Part shown: piece after piece, positions 52,738 to 63,782 of the stretch
Layout of the letters: every line of letters starts with the position of its first letter
Numbering within the stretch: position 1 is the first letter of the stretch
Origin: Rhizopus arrhizus
Taxonomy: Eukaryota; Mucoromycota; Mucoromycetes; Mucorales; Rhizopodaceae
DNA: 64,000 bases
Direction of reading: 5' to 3'
Assembly (NCBI GenBank): GCA_024220505.1
Contig: JAKZZE010000005.1
Location: forward strand, 1,324,501-1,388,500
The notes under the pieces: model-generated
Told to the model about the DNA's origin: nothing
The model's database searches: none
The model's input: the letters and a program-made list of their open reading frames with translations, nothing else
Program-made: the position numbers and the translations under genes

Positions 52738-53821
52738 CAGGGAAAACCGCATTTGCAACTTCAATGGATGCACGAATGAGATGGTCCTTAGGTACAGACG
52801 TAGCAAATCTCAGTTCTACTATCGTTGTCGCACTCCTTCATCAATTGGGATTCATAATGATCGACAAGAATCTATTACGAAGGGATCTGTATTTTTTAAT
52901 AAGAAGTCGGACATAAACAAGGTGTACATAGTACTTTCGGAGTATTTTCGTAAGGCATCAATTGCTACTATCATCAGAACGGTTCGCATTAGTGGTCCTA
53001 CTGTTAGTCAGCTTGCTGTTGATTGTCAGATGCTTATGCACAACGATTTTATCAGGTATTTTGGTGACTACAAGCTCGGTGACAACGAACTCTGTGATCA
53101 TATTCAAATTGACGAGTCCAAATTTGGCAAGCGTAAATACAATCGTGGATCACGCAGAGATGGAGTTTGGGTTTTTGGAATGGTAGAAGCCCTTCGTACT
53201 GGTATTACGTACAGCTATACCGATCCTATAACTGGTGTTCAAGAGACGAGATAGAAGCTCTCTGCTGGACGCCGTATGCTCTGTACCGTTCCGAATAGGA
53301 CTGCTGCTACATTGTTGCCTATCCTTTACCAGTTTTGCAAGGAAGGAGCAGTCATCCGTAGCGATGGATGGAGGGCCTATTCCTCACTTCATCCTGATGA
53401 TGTAAGATTGCAGAATCATATATTCGCTCCAGCAAACTATAGCTCTAGTGAGTTTTTTTTCCGTCGGCATGAGGTTGTTAACCATTCCCATGGCTTTGCT
53501 ACTCGGGATAATGTAGAGGGTAACCATACAGAGGGCATGATAAATACAAACACTATAGAAGGTCTATGGCGAGATGTCAAATCTTTGGTTCACCCTCGTT
53601 ATCGCACCGCAAAGCATTGCCCAGCACGTTTATTAGAGTACTTATGGAGGTATGAAAATCGGGACAATGGACTTATCCGCGGGATGGAACGATGCTTGCA
53701 AGAGGTATCATTTCAGCGAACAGTTAGTGAAGGGGTAACAGAAGATAATATTGACTCATATGAATGGATTACTCGTGCTGCAGATGGAAACGTTGGTGCT
53801 GAGACCGATGATAGTCAAGAA

Positions 53822-54392
53822 TGTTGTATAATGGTAATAATGATTTAGAAAAAGGTAGAAACAAAGATCAAGAAACAGTTTGAATACTTTTTGAGACTGA
53901 TCTTTATTTCAGTTTAAGTTTTTTTAGTAAAAATTATTCTAATTGAAGGTGGGTATTTATATCTTATTGAGTGAGTGGCTTGATATCTTCTATTGTAAGC
54001 GTTCTTCTAATATTCAGGTACTTTAGCAAGTGTCATCTATAATTATGATTATGAAAACTTTTCATTTGTTCTTTTGTATATCTGTCATAGATTATCTTTT
54101 ATTCTGGGAATTCCTCACTGATTTGAATAAGGTTATTTTACGCGTTATTTCAATTATGTGAAAGATTAGCAATATTCCTGATATTGGATTGGATCTTGTT
54201 ATTTTAGTTGATACTTCTTCTTATCAAAGAACTCTCATTAATACAAAACATATTCTAAAAGAACATGTTTAATTGGAATTGATTGTATGATCTTATTTAA
54301 ATAAACTTATATTTTTATTTTATTTAATTATGATCTTGTATTAAGACTTATGTTTATCAATGTCTACTACGATCAGTTGCTGTTCTACAACA
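53822..54392 (-). mobile_element. Solo LTR (K-type) in the Merlin-like gene
   Basis: 571 bases, TGTTGTATAATGG to GTTCTACAACA, flanked by AAGAA (53,817-53,821 and 54,393-54,397). The transposase frame joins across it. Confidence 0.92.
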
Positions 54393-55735
54393 AAGAAGAC
54401 CGGCATGAGCCATTCCAGTTCGAGCACGACTATCATTCTGATGCTTCTTCAAGCGAGGATAGTACAGATGACGAGGACTGGATGCCCCCTACTCGCTCTA
54501 CAGCAGTAACTCCTGGAATGATTGATCCCACAGCTCCGATAATGGATGCAATGACCAATTTAGCTGGTCGCTCTAGTCTGAAAACACCTGCTACTAGACA
54601 ACACAGAAGGTCTCGTAGAGTTCATCGTGCATAGCCAGTGCAGTTTTATTCATTTAATAAAGTTTAATTACTGTTACAGACTTTAATAAAGCTTATTGTA
54701 TCTACTCCTATAAATTTCTCATCCGCAACTGCTGGACCAATTCTGAAAGCTTGGTCACCCAATTTCATTTTACTAAGTGGTAGACTAGGCAAATTCAATG
54801 GCCAATAGAACCTGATGCGCTGACTGAAATCTTACCAAATTTGGCATCAAAGATGATACAAGGTAAAAGAATGCATATTCGGAGTTTCATGCATATTGGA
54901 GCTTAATTGAGGCCAGCGATCTCCGGGACCTATCTTTTGCTTTAGCCAATTGCTGACTGGTATGAGATATCATAGCCAAATTGAACCAGCTCCCGGTGTA
55001 CCTCTTTGGCAGTCTTTAGAACCCCTTCAATGACTTTTCTTTTGATTAGCCGCTTCGTCACTTTGGAGACTAATGTACGTCTACCACCTGTGTTTATTGT
55101 CCTATTTGAAAACAACCGCCTAGAGTATCTACTAACAGTTGATTCATGTACTCCAATCTCCTTAGCAATATCGTACGTTGATGTGGATCCAGTTAATACT
55201 TGCTTGAGATCGTTTACTTTTTCTTCTGGCAGTCGTTTAGGCATGCGATTGGTAATAAGGTAAAAAAGAGAAATAAGTTAAATAAGACAATTTAAAATTT
55301 AGAATAAAGGAATTTTATATACTGGCAACATTCTAATCATGTCCAGAATGTGAAAAATTATGATAACAACCGGTTGGGTCGTATTAAAATTCGTCATTCC
55401 AAACATATGTAAACAAGTAAAAAATGCCGGATGTTTATAATATTCCCTTTAACAATCTCAAATTCCACCAATAATCATTGCCCATATCAGATAATCGACG
55501 AATAAATGCCCTTTCTAGTGAGGTACAAACAATCAAAGTCTGAGATAGTTTCGTGCAGTATCCATAGACAACCAGCTGTAAAACCGGTATTTTGCAATTC
55601 CTTGCATCAGTTTTTTGACCCAGTGTATGTATGTCAGAATAGAATATTGTTTTTCTTGCATAGTAACTTTATCGATCTAAACGAATGATTGAGAAATATT
55701 CTTATCAATAATCCGATTGGTGCCTAAATGACTCC

Positions 55736-56159
55736 TGTTGTCTCCATTATTAGGTTTCAGTCTTTCTGTACTAATTTAGTAACCAAGTTTACTCAAACCC
55801 AATAATCATTCAGGAACAAAATACAAGTGCCGTCTTAAACAATAATTCCATGGATGCCTATTTATAAATGCAACACTAGTAGCTTAGAACAACGATTTAT
55901 AATATAATTATACAAGATAAGATTCCATGGAACAAGATATGATGGCAATGCCCCAATCCAGAATGCAACATCAAGAAAGAACCAATTGATTTAACTCAAT
56001 CATCCCCATGAATTATTCTTCAAAAGAATATAAATATCCCACCTAAATCCTCATTGAAAAAAGGATAACTTTAACTTGGATATAATCAAGAATAAAAAGT
56101 ATCTCAAAGTAATTATTGTTTTGGTGCTTTTTTATTTCTTTTTATCTTCGTTTATTACA
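55736..56159 (+). mobile_element. Solo LTR (X-type), tentative
   Basis: TGTTGTCTCCATTATTAGG to CGTTTATTACA, with AATATAAATATCCC and GAATAAAAAG on the plus strand. Flanks ACTCC and ATCTA do not match, and the right flank is the middle of a K-type LTR. A junction by recombination is likely. Confidence 0.55.
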
Positions 56160-56939
56160 ATCTATAATTATGATTATGAAAACTTTTCATTTGTTCTTTT
56201 GTATGTCTGTCATAGATTATCTTTTATTCTGGGAATTCCTCACTGATTTGAATAACGTTATTTTACGCGTTATTTCAATTATGTGAAAGATTAGCAATAT
56301 TCCTGATATTGGATTGTATCTTGTTATTTTAGTTGATACTTCTTCTTATCAAAGAACTCTCATTAATACAAAACATATTCTAAAAGAACATGTTTAATTG
56401 GAATTGATTGTATGATCTTATTTAAATAAACTTTTATTTTATTTTGTTGTATCCACACAACTAGTAAAGTGAACATTCATGGATAAACGAGAGATCTCCG
56501 CAATAGCCAACTCTGCCCTGTTGTCCCTATCGGCGTTCCCACGACTATATCGGAACCTGATTACAACAACGGCAGTTCAATCCAATTTTATTCGATAATT
56601 ATCGTTAGATCAATAATTTATCTACTTCATTGTTCCTTGATTCGTCAAGAAGACAGCGGCTATTGATTATCTACTATCTTTCCTTTATCTTCCCATCCTT
56701 CCCACATTATTCTTTTAACCGATTAATTGAAATAGCGGTAAAGATCCAGACATCCAAAAAGTATAAATAGCCTCAAATGTTTTTATTAATAAAGCAATAT
56801 ATAATCTTTAGTTTCACAACTATTGTCTTTTTAGTTTTTGTCTTTTATTTTAATACTTGGCAAAACATATTTAATTATAATCTTGTATTAAGACTTATAT
56901 TTATTAATGCCAACTACGATCAGTTACTGTTCTACAACA
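56160..56939 (-). mobile_element. Truncated K-type LTR holding a Y-type LTR
   Basis: The parts 56,160-56,444 and 56,868-56,939 match 54,020-54,392. The start of the LTR is missing at the X-type junction. Confidence 0.75.
56445..56867 (+). mobile_element. Solo LTR (Y-type), copy 2
   Basis: 423 bases, TGTTGTATCC to GGCAAAACA, flanked by TATTT on both sides (56,440-56,444 and 56,868-56,872). Confidence 0.85.
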
Positions 56940-56961
56940 ATTGGGTCTTTCTATATAAAAA

Positions 56962-57383
56962 TGTCCATTGGCAGTGAACCAGCAGCCTGACCAATCATCT
57001 AAGTAGATAAATATTTCGCGAACAACACCATAGCGAGAGAAATTGCTCATGGGATATTTGCAGATAATAAAGTAAAAAATGGAAAGGAAAATAGTGCTTG
57101 AAAACTAGTGAATGAGTCTCTATGTAACCTCTTTATTAGATTTCAAGACGAGAGAGAGAACCTATTTAATCAAACTACGCCTTTATATAGAAAATAAAAT
57201 TATTCAGGGATCAAAGTGAGTTCAAGGTCAATTTTAGTATTGAGCTTGAACAATATAAACATTGTATATGAGCTTTAAGGAATATGTAATAAGTAATATT
57301 ATGTATTCAGTACTTGCTATTTCTTATATAAGATCTGAGTAATCTCATACGAATAATAAGTATTTAATGGGGTAAATACAACA
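56962..57383 (-). mobile_element. Solo LTR (W-type), copy 2
   Basis: Near-identical to 26,614-27,035. On the minus strand it begins TGTTGTATTTACC. No duplication was seen. Confidence 0.5.
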
Positions 57384-57924
57384 TTTTATGCACATTTAAT
57401 AAAATTCGGGCTCATCACCCCTTACAAACAAAAAAATTATTAGCAGATAGATATGTTTACTGACAACAATTTACAAACTGTTGCCTTCTTCATCTACCAG
57501 CATTTCTCAATACCTTTTTGTTCAAACAAGCGCTCCTGAACATGCTAATAAACCTTTGATCAATATCCCAGTTTGCAGACGAAATGGAATTTGACGCTTG
57601 ATATTCCAATATTACTATTCATCATGCCAGTTGGATCAAACATCAGACCCATGTTAATAAGAGGGATGTTGCTGCTGTTTTCCATATGTTTGAAGAGGCA
57701 TTGAAAGCCTTTTGTTGCGAAAGGAGACGCGATACTTCATATCGAGCACAGTAAAATAAAAACGGTAAAGAAGCAACCAATGTATTAGTATCAGAAGGCT
57801 TACCTTCTGGTGAAGCATCTGAATCAAATGAGGCAACTACTAAAAGAAAGGAGAGAAACAAAAAAGTCACCCATCATGTCCTTTTAAGTTGTTAAAAGAT
57901 TGTGATTATTGCAATATATGGTTG
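57384..57924. other. Unassigned sequence before the MULE-like element
   Basis: A plus-strand frame near 57,600-57,890 gives short readable pieces (VFHMFEEALKAFCCERRRD) between stops. I could not assign it; it may be the remnant of the gene that the MULE-like element entered. Confidence 0.35.
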
Positions 57925-60176
57925 GGCATTCCCTTATTTTGGCTCCTCGAATGACGAAAGCAAAAAATAAAAAAGTCATACGTCCACAAAAAAAGGCCAC
58001 ATATGCCCTGAATATTTTACTTAGCAATTTATTTGAAATACTTAGCGTTTTTTAATTTTAGAACTAGCATTCTCATTTCATTTGGCCATGTCAACTTCAA
58101 CAACTAGATTTCACTCATTAAATGTTACAGATTTTTGAAAAGATGGAAGTCAACAAAGATAATTGAGAGAAAGAGCTTAAAAAATTAAAGGATTCTACTT
58201 GTGTTCACTGGATAAACAAAGGGTTCAGAGTTAAGGAAACTGAGAGCTCTTCATTGGGCCGTCATAAGACGATTTTGGGGAGTAAAAAATATGTGTATCA
58301 TCGTGGACCCGACACTTATGTATCTAACGCCAGAACGAACGATGACAACGTTCGACCAGTACAAAAAAATTCTAAGAAAATCGGCTGTAACGCCATCATT
58401 ATGGTGACATGTCGCATCTCTGATCGAAGCATTGTTGAGTTTACACGAAAGAATGATCACAATCATATTCCTGAGTCCTATTCTGATTTACAACATATGT
58501 CAATTTCGGATACTTTGCGAGATGATCAAAAATTTCTTGTGTAAAGGATTTTCGAGAAGAGAAGCAAGATCATGTCTTTTTCAAGAAATGGAGGAAAATG
58601 AACAACAGCGGGACAAGATGTTTCATTACGACGATGTTCATAATATTTGGCTGATGGTAGCAAAAGATATATTTCAGTTTAACAGCAACGAGTTTGAATC
58701 ACTTCAATTATGGAAAAGAAAACTTATCGACTGTGGCTATAAAGTTATTGATCACTCTTAGATAATGTTTTCTTCTATGGATTCATCTCTTTATGGCAAA
58801 TGGATATAATGAAAGTTTCAAAGTACTTTTTTCGGACTCAACATTTGGAATACCATCAAGAAGTAATGAAGCCTTGTACAGTTTAGTTGTCAGGCATCCT
58901 GATACTAGAAAAGGGGGTACCTGTAGGTTATTTACTCACCAATGACCAGTCAGTAGCATCTGTATTAGAATAGCTCAATTTTTTCAGAGACAGACGCTCT
59001 ATGCAGTTTGAACAAATTACAGTCGATTGTAGTATTCCTGAAGCAGATGCAATCAGAGCTATTTTTGGAGAAAATTGCTGTATACAATTGTGCTTTTTTC
59101 ACGTTGCTCAATATTGGGAGTAGAAACCTGGCAAGGAAGGTCAAAAATCAACTTGGCTAGTACAACAATACAAAAGTAATCAGAGGCAATATCATAAGCG
59201 AATTGCAATCAACCATGTATGAAACTGTTCGCGAGAACGTGGTTGAAAAAGTAAGTCAGTTTAGAGAAAAGTGGACTTCAGTTCAACCAAAATTTGTCGA
59301 GTACTTGGAGGACAGATGGCTTGCTTTAGAAGGCTAAAAAAAATGGTCTGCAGTATATGTAATTGAAGAGCATCGAAACCTGGCATAATAAACTAAAATC
59401 AGTTTATTTAAAAATAATTAAGAATAGAAGATTAGATCGTCTTGTCTTCATTCTAACAAATAATATTGAAAGTAATTTGAAGCTTGATATTGAAAGAATT
59501 TGCTCTGAAGTAGGAAGGATGGGCCTGAATTGAGAAGAAGAAGACAGCGAGAGATGGTAGCTGACAGTATTCCAGAAGATAGAATGATAGAAATGATCTC
59601 AAAGGATGGCGATACTCAATACACCGTCGAATCATTTAATCAAGAAAACATTCTATATATTGTCAAAATCAATGAAGATGGAAAAATTGCCTCTTGCCCC
59701 TGTTGTTATTTCAAGTTTAATTTAGCCGTATGCAAGCATATGTATTTATTGAAAAGACACATCTATGTTGAAGTTGAGGTTCTCTCAAAGATGGAAATCT
59801 TGCTCTCCCAAGCATCTATTCCAGTCCTTGCTGCTACTAGTATCAATAATAATATTTCTGATAGTGTTTCTTCTCAAGATATTGAACGTTCTATTTTGAA
59901 GAGAAATATTCGACTAGAGTTAGATTCTTTTTGACATCTCAAAAGAAACATTACTGCAATAAGCGATCATGACATTCTCGACAATGTCTATAAGAGACTT
60001 AAAGAAATAAGACAGATAATTGACTCTGCTGATAACTCTAGAAGAATAGGGACTCAAAGAAGTCTAAATAATTAAACAAATTGCTAAAATATTCAGAGCA
60101 TATGTGGCCGTTTTTGTGGATTGTGACTTTTTTTATTTTTGCTTTCGTCATTTGAGGGGCCAAAATAAGGGAATGC
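57925..60176 (+). mobile_element. Element V: MULE-like transposon
   Basis: Inverted repeats of about 110 bases starting GCATTCCCTTATTTTGGC (57,925-58,035 and 60,070-60,176). Flanks ATATGGTTG and ATTTGGTTG form a 9-bp duplication with one mismatch, as is usual for Mutator-type elements. A broken transposase lies between. Confidence 0.72.
58141..59934 (+). pseudogene. MULE-like transposase of element V
   Basis: An N-terminal FAR1-like part with CNAIIMVTC and NDHNHIPESY (58,254-58,544), then a DDE part in several frames (FSDSTFGIPS near 58,830; PVGYLLTNDQS near 58,920; QITVDCSIPEADAI near 59,015; CFFHVAQYW near 59,093), and a SWIM zinc motif CPCCYFKFNLAVCKH near 59,695-59,740. At least five stops or shifts; inactive. 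Confidence 0.78.
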
Positions 60177-60185
60177 ATTTGGTTG

Positions 60186-61581
60186 TTTAAAGAGATTCTC
60201 AAAATACGGTATCTGCCTTTTAATGAAAGATGACATGGTGGAACTACTAGATTTCTGTACTTTAGAAGTGTTTTTAGTCATGAGTCTGATCTTTATGGAG
60301 CAAGGAGGCTATGTCTATCTAAATGCTTCAATGGAAGCACTTTTTAAACAAGTCAAAATTTTATAGAAAGCAATGGAGAACGGAAAAAGAGCTTGCAATT
60401 TGAAAAAGCACTATGGGCAGATTAAATTTCTATTTTTCGCACATTGGGATTATAAAATCCGCAATGCGAGATTCATTATGCACAAATCGACACCGCGGCC
60501 ACTGTAGCTAAGACATATAGTATTTGGCGTCACCATGTTCTCAAAATGAATTCAAATAAAATGAGAGTTAAAAATTAGCTATCTAATTATATCCTACATT
60601 CTACTCAGATACTATTTATGATGGGTTAACAAGTGGTTTTACCTTTAATTACGCCATTCAACATAAACTTCATCTCTCGAGCAAACTTTAAAATAGTCGA
60701 TAATAAATCTACAATAGAATATGCTTGTAATTTTGGTTTCACAAACGAAAGCATTATACCTTAACTTGTCCAGTTCATCAGATTATAAAGAATATCTGCA
60801 GCACTTAATTTAACATATTAAAGACTTCCGTTAGTACTGGAAAGAAGAGAATGAGCAAAAAGCTCTATAAAACTAATGCAAATTTTAACCTCATCTGCTA
60901 GAAAAAAAAAAAAAAAAAAAGAAAAAAACCCTCAAGATGGAATTGACAAACTTTTGATGAATGTACTCTCTGCATTGTTGAGACGATAGAAGCCTAAAAA
61001 TTCATACAAAGCTAAAAAACAACTTTATCTGAAATAATATAGTTCTTACATTTGTAAAGTACACTTATCATTAACGTTCAAATATTTTTCAGCAATAAAA
61101 CCGCTTCAGCAACAAAGTTTGAAGCAGTAAGAACAACATCAACCTAGCTAGTGCTTTTCTTCATATGAGTATAGTTGACTTTCTTGATTCCTGACACCAT
61201 GGACTCAGGCACTGTGTATTGCCAATTAATCGTATTATGATTCCTATTATGTTTAAATTTAGATACTTCTACACTATCTATCTTACCAGTCTGGTAAGCA
61301 AATAAGAAGCCAATAAGAATAATTAATATCCATTGCTGACATAAGTTAAAAGAAATACTAAAAAGTATATTTGAGCTATTATAGAATGCTTGGTAATAAA
61401 TAATTATGCAGCCAAATACAGCTCATTCGCCAACTGACAATAAATGCCCATATAAATTAATGGTAAACAGTCAGATAGACAGAAATTTTTTTTGTGTGTG
61501 AAATTTCACTTATTTCATGTATAATTAACAACGTAAAGCTTTTTATTACCATTTATAATTATAATTTAATTCATTTACATT
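60186..61581. other. Gene-free stretch between element V and the peroxidase gene
   Basis: A minus-strand ATG at 60,281 opens a short serine-rich frame (STMSSFIKRQIPYFENLF) that runs into element V. It may be the 5' end of the host gene of V. From 60,300 on I see only AT-rich sequence with an A run at 60,901-60,920 and no convincing coding region. Confidence 0.4.
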
Positions 61582-62994
61582 TTATGCAGTAGTAGCCTTG
61601 AAGCGATAAACTTTTTCATCACCCTTGAATGGTACACCCAATTCGATAAGCTTGCTAAAAGCAGCAGCAAAATCTTCAAAGAATTTTTCTTCATCTTTTG
61701 CATACAAATCAAAGTATTTCTTAAATTCTTTATCGTTGTACATGGATATTTCAGCAGGCAACATCATCACATCCTTGTTGTTCTTATCGACCCACTGCCA
61801 GCCACCATTAGCTAAGGATTTCTTAATCCAGGTACGAGTAGAAATAGCCTTAAAGTATTCATTAGAGAACATGGTGGGTGCTTCTTGCCATGGTCCTTCA
61901 AATCCACTACGTTCAGGATGACAGCGACCCAAGGCGTGTCCACCTGTCAAGGCAACAATTTCTTGGTCGTTAAAACCCTAAATGCATAAAATTAGATATC
62001 CGGGAAATGAAAGTGATCCGTGTAACAATACCATTCTATAAAAGATATTGCGAATATGATCTTCTTTCTTTGTAGCATCAGGAAGACGACCATCAGGAGT
62101 ACAGCTCTTTGCATCTAATACATCTTGACGACCTGGTCTCCAAGGAATGGTAGGGCCGCCCTAAGGTTTGCAGAACACGCATGATCAATTTCGCTGTGTA
62201 CAACTCTTTTTTTAATTTCTTACCAATTCTTGAACAGCACACACACCAGCTAATGTCCAAAGATCACCGTAACTAATCTCAGGATATTTCTGATGAATTT
62301 TTTCCAACAAGTCCCGAGCAATAACTAAACCATTATTAGCTGCATGAATAGATTCAGGTTCAAATCCTATAAGAAAGGACAAGTTCGTAAAGAGAGTTTC
62401 AATATATCTTTGTATGAATGTTTACTCATAGTGGCACCATTACTTCCGCCCGTTTTCGTTTCTACATCATAAGTACCAGAAGCATGCCAGGCAAGACGAA
62501 CAAGGACTGGACCATAGGAGCCATCATCATAACTATTTATAAATTAAATTCCCATGCTTTAATTTTATTTTATTTTTTTTCCCATGAAAGGTTACGTGAA
62601 CTTACTCTGGATTTTCGTCAAGCATTTCAGCGATATCCTTATAAATGGCTTCATAGTCAATTTCCTTCCTCTTTGAAAGTGCAGGAACATGCTTTGTCTT
62701 GATGGATTGAGCAGAAGTATAGTAATAACCACCAGCACCACCAAGTGCAGCTAAAGCTGGTCATAATTAACTTTATTATTTTCGGTTGAACACAAACATT
62801 CCCTGAAGGTACTTACTCAAGAATAAGAAACGACCTGAGCCCCCTTTCTTTGAGGCACCGGTCGTTGTTGTATATCCTCTTTGATGCATGATAGATGTCC
62901 GCATCATATTTGAGCCTAAAGATGAAGTGAGAAGGGATCGTGATACTCCTCGAGAAAAGACGCTTTTTGAAAGAGTAGAGTGAATATGGTTCAT
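61582..62994 (-). CDS. CCP1: Cytochrome c peroxidase, mitochondrial
   Basis: Six exons on the minus strand: 62994-62817, 62756-62606, 62532-62426, 62366-62224, 62160-62032 and 61977-61582, with GT-AG introns of 54-75 bases. They give 367 residues, close to the usual 360. The enzyme reduces hydrogen peroxide using cytochrome c in the intermembrane space. Residues 1-50 are a basic, serine/threonine-rich targeting sequence, and [17 protein letters not shown] (about 56-72) is a membrane-sorting segment. Distal haem residues are in VRLAWHAS (Arg122, Trp125, His126). The proximal His is His250 in [10 protein letters not shown], and SGFEGPW places Trp266 sixteen residues on, as in the yeast enzyme. 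The C-terminus has [17 protein letters not shown]. No break was found. Confidence 0.95.
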
Positions 62995-63782
62995 TGTAAG
63001 AAAAAGATGCTTGAGCGAGAAAAAATAACATTCAAAAATTTCTTTTTTATATCGTTCCTGAAGTTGAAAATCTTAGTAATATGATCATCCAATAATATCA
63101 CTGATTACTAAAGCCAATAAAAGCCCAGTTACTACCAAATATTTCTAATAACGTATGATTATTAATTTCGTTTGGTTTTGTCTCAGAGTGCTTTTGGTTA
63201 TTGTATATTGTTAGAATATGACTGTATATATAGAGAAAGAGAGAGATTATTTATATATGTTATTGTCAAGTCAACAAAAGAGAGCAGATGAGTAAGGTTG
63301 GTAAGGAGGAAGGGGGAAAGAGAGAGAGAGAAAAGAAAAGAAGAGATTAGTAAAATGTTTGCTGTGTCCACTTTTCTTAAAAAAAAAGTAGCTATGGTGG
63401 CTCTCATTGTTCATGATTAATAAACCAAAGCATGAGTTGTACAACATGGAATGCAAGGAAAGTAGTAACACAATGTTAATTCATTATTACTGGTTACTTT
63501 CCCTTTTCAGTTATTAAAATGTATTCATGAGCATTAGTAAATAAGTTAACCTTTAAAAACATGCATCAGTCCCCTTGCTACATATTTTTTAAATGTGCTT
63601 TTATTGAATGAAACTTACTGCTAAAGAAAGAAAGTTTGGTAGTGAAAAAAAGGTCTAAATTTTGTCACCTTAAAAAAATCAGGGGTAGCTGCTTCTTGTC
63701 TCACATTTATAAATCTTTTATAACCACACACTCTCTATCTCTCTTTTTTTTTCCTTTTATTTCTTTCTTGAATAAGTTTTTA
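62995..63782. promoter_or_regulatory. Divergent intergenic region, probable shared promoter
   Basis: 788 bases between two divergent starts. It holds a purine-rich AGAGAGAGAG block at 63,235-63,345 and a TTTATAAATC box about 75 bases before the right-hand ATG. No gene was seen. Confidence 0.5.

Larger units (their letters stand above)
52109..54634 (+). pseudogene. Merlin-like transposase of element T
   Basis: Exon 1 starts at 52,109 (TATAAATAC lies about 50 bases upstream). A GTAAGT at about 52,259 and an ATTACAG at about 52,306 remove a short intron in frame. A Cys-containing start (NFNGCTNEM...YYRC) follows. The DDE domain has QIDESKFGKRKYNRG, SDGWRAY and NTIEGLWRDVK. An acidic serine-rich tail ends HRRSRRVHRA. 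The gene is broken by LTRs at 52,342 and 53,822 and by one TAG near 53,252; ignoring these the frame is continuous. DESKFGKRKY with RSDGWRAY is typical of ISXO2/IS1595 and Merlin transposases. Confidence 0.88.
49532..54947 (+). mobile_element. Element T: Merlin-like (IS1595-related) DNA transposon
   Basis: Terminal inverted repeats of about 175 bases (GGGCAAGGGCAAAAGATAGG on the left, GGCTAAAGCAAAAGATAGG from the right), highly alike through TTGGCCATTGAATTTGCC. The left repeat is split by element P at a TA. A 7-bp AATTGCT duplication flanks it (49,525-49,531 and 54,948-54,954), close to the 8-9 bp known for Merlin. It encodes an ISXO2/IS1595-type transposase. Confidence 0.82.
49073..55244 (-). 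pseudogene. Tc1-like transposase of element Q, split by T and truncated
   Basis: Begins at 55,244 with MPKRLPEEKVNDLKQ and an HTH (IGVHESTVSRYSRRLF). The frame breaks at 54,948 within YQSAI, where T enters, and resumes at 49,531 as NVLKSMEFHSS. It then runs through FSDETKINVWGSDG and FQHDNDPKHKAKS to 49,073, where the LTR removes the Glu-containing C-terminus. Confidence 0.88.
49073..55625 (-). mobile_element. Element Q: Tc1-like transposon, host of Merlin-like T
   Basis: Its right end CACTGGGTCAAAAAACTG (complement, ending 55,625) is followed by TA. The left end was lost at the R-type LTR. Transposase parts lie at 49,073-49,531 and 54,948-55,244. Confidence 0.7.

Noticed and set aside
52722..52916. 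Independent small gene at the end of the M-type LTR
   Set aside because: It is a shadow frame; the adjacent frame continues the Merlin-like transposase once the LTR is removed.
51868..54810. TA-duplicating element with 33-bp TTGGCCATTG repeats
   Set aside because: The 33-bp repeats are the inner part of longer Merlin-like repeats; the TA belongs to the Tc1-like element P that entered the left repeat.
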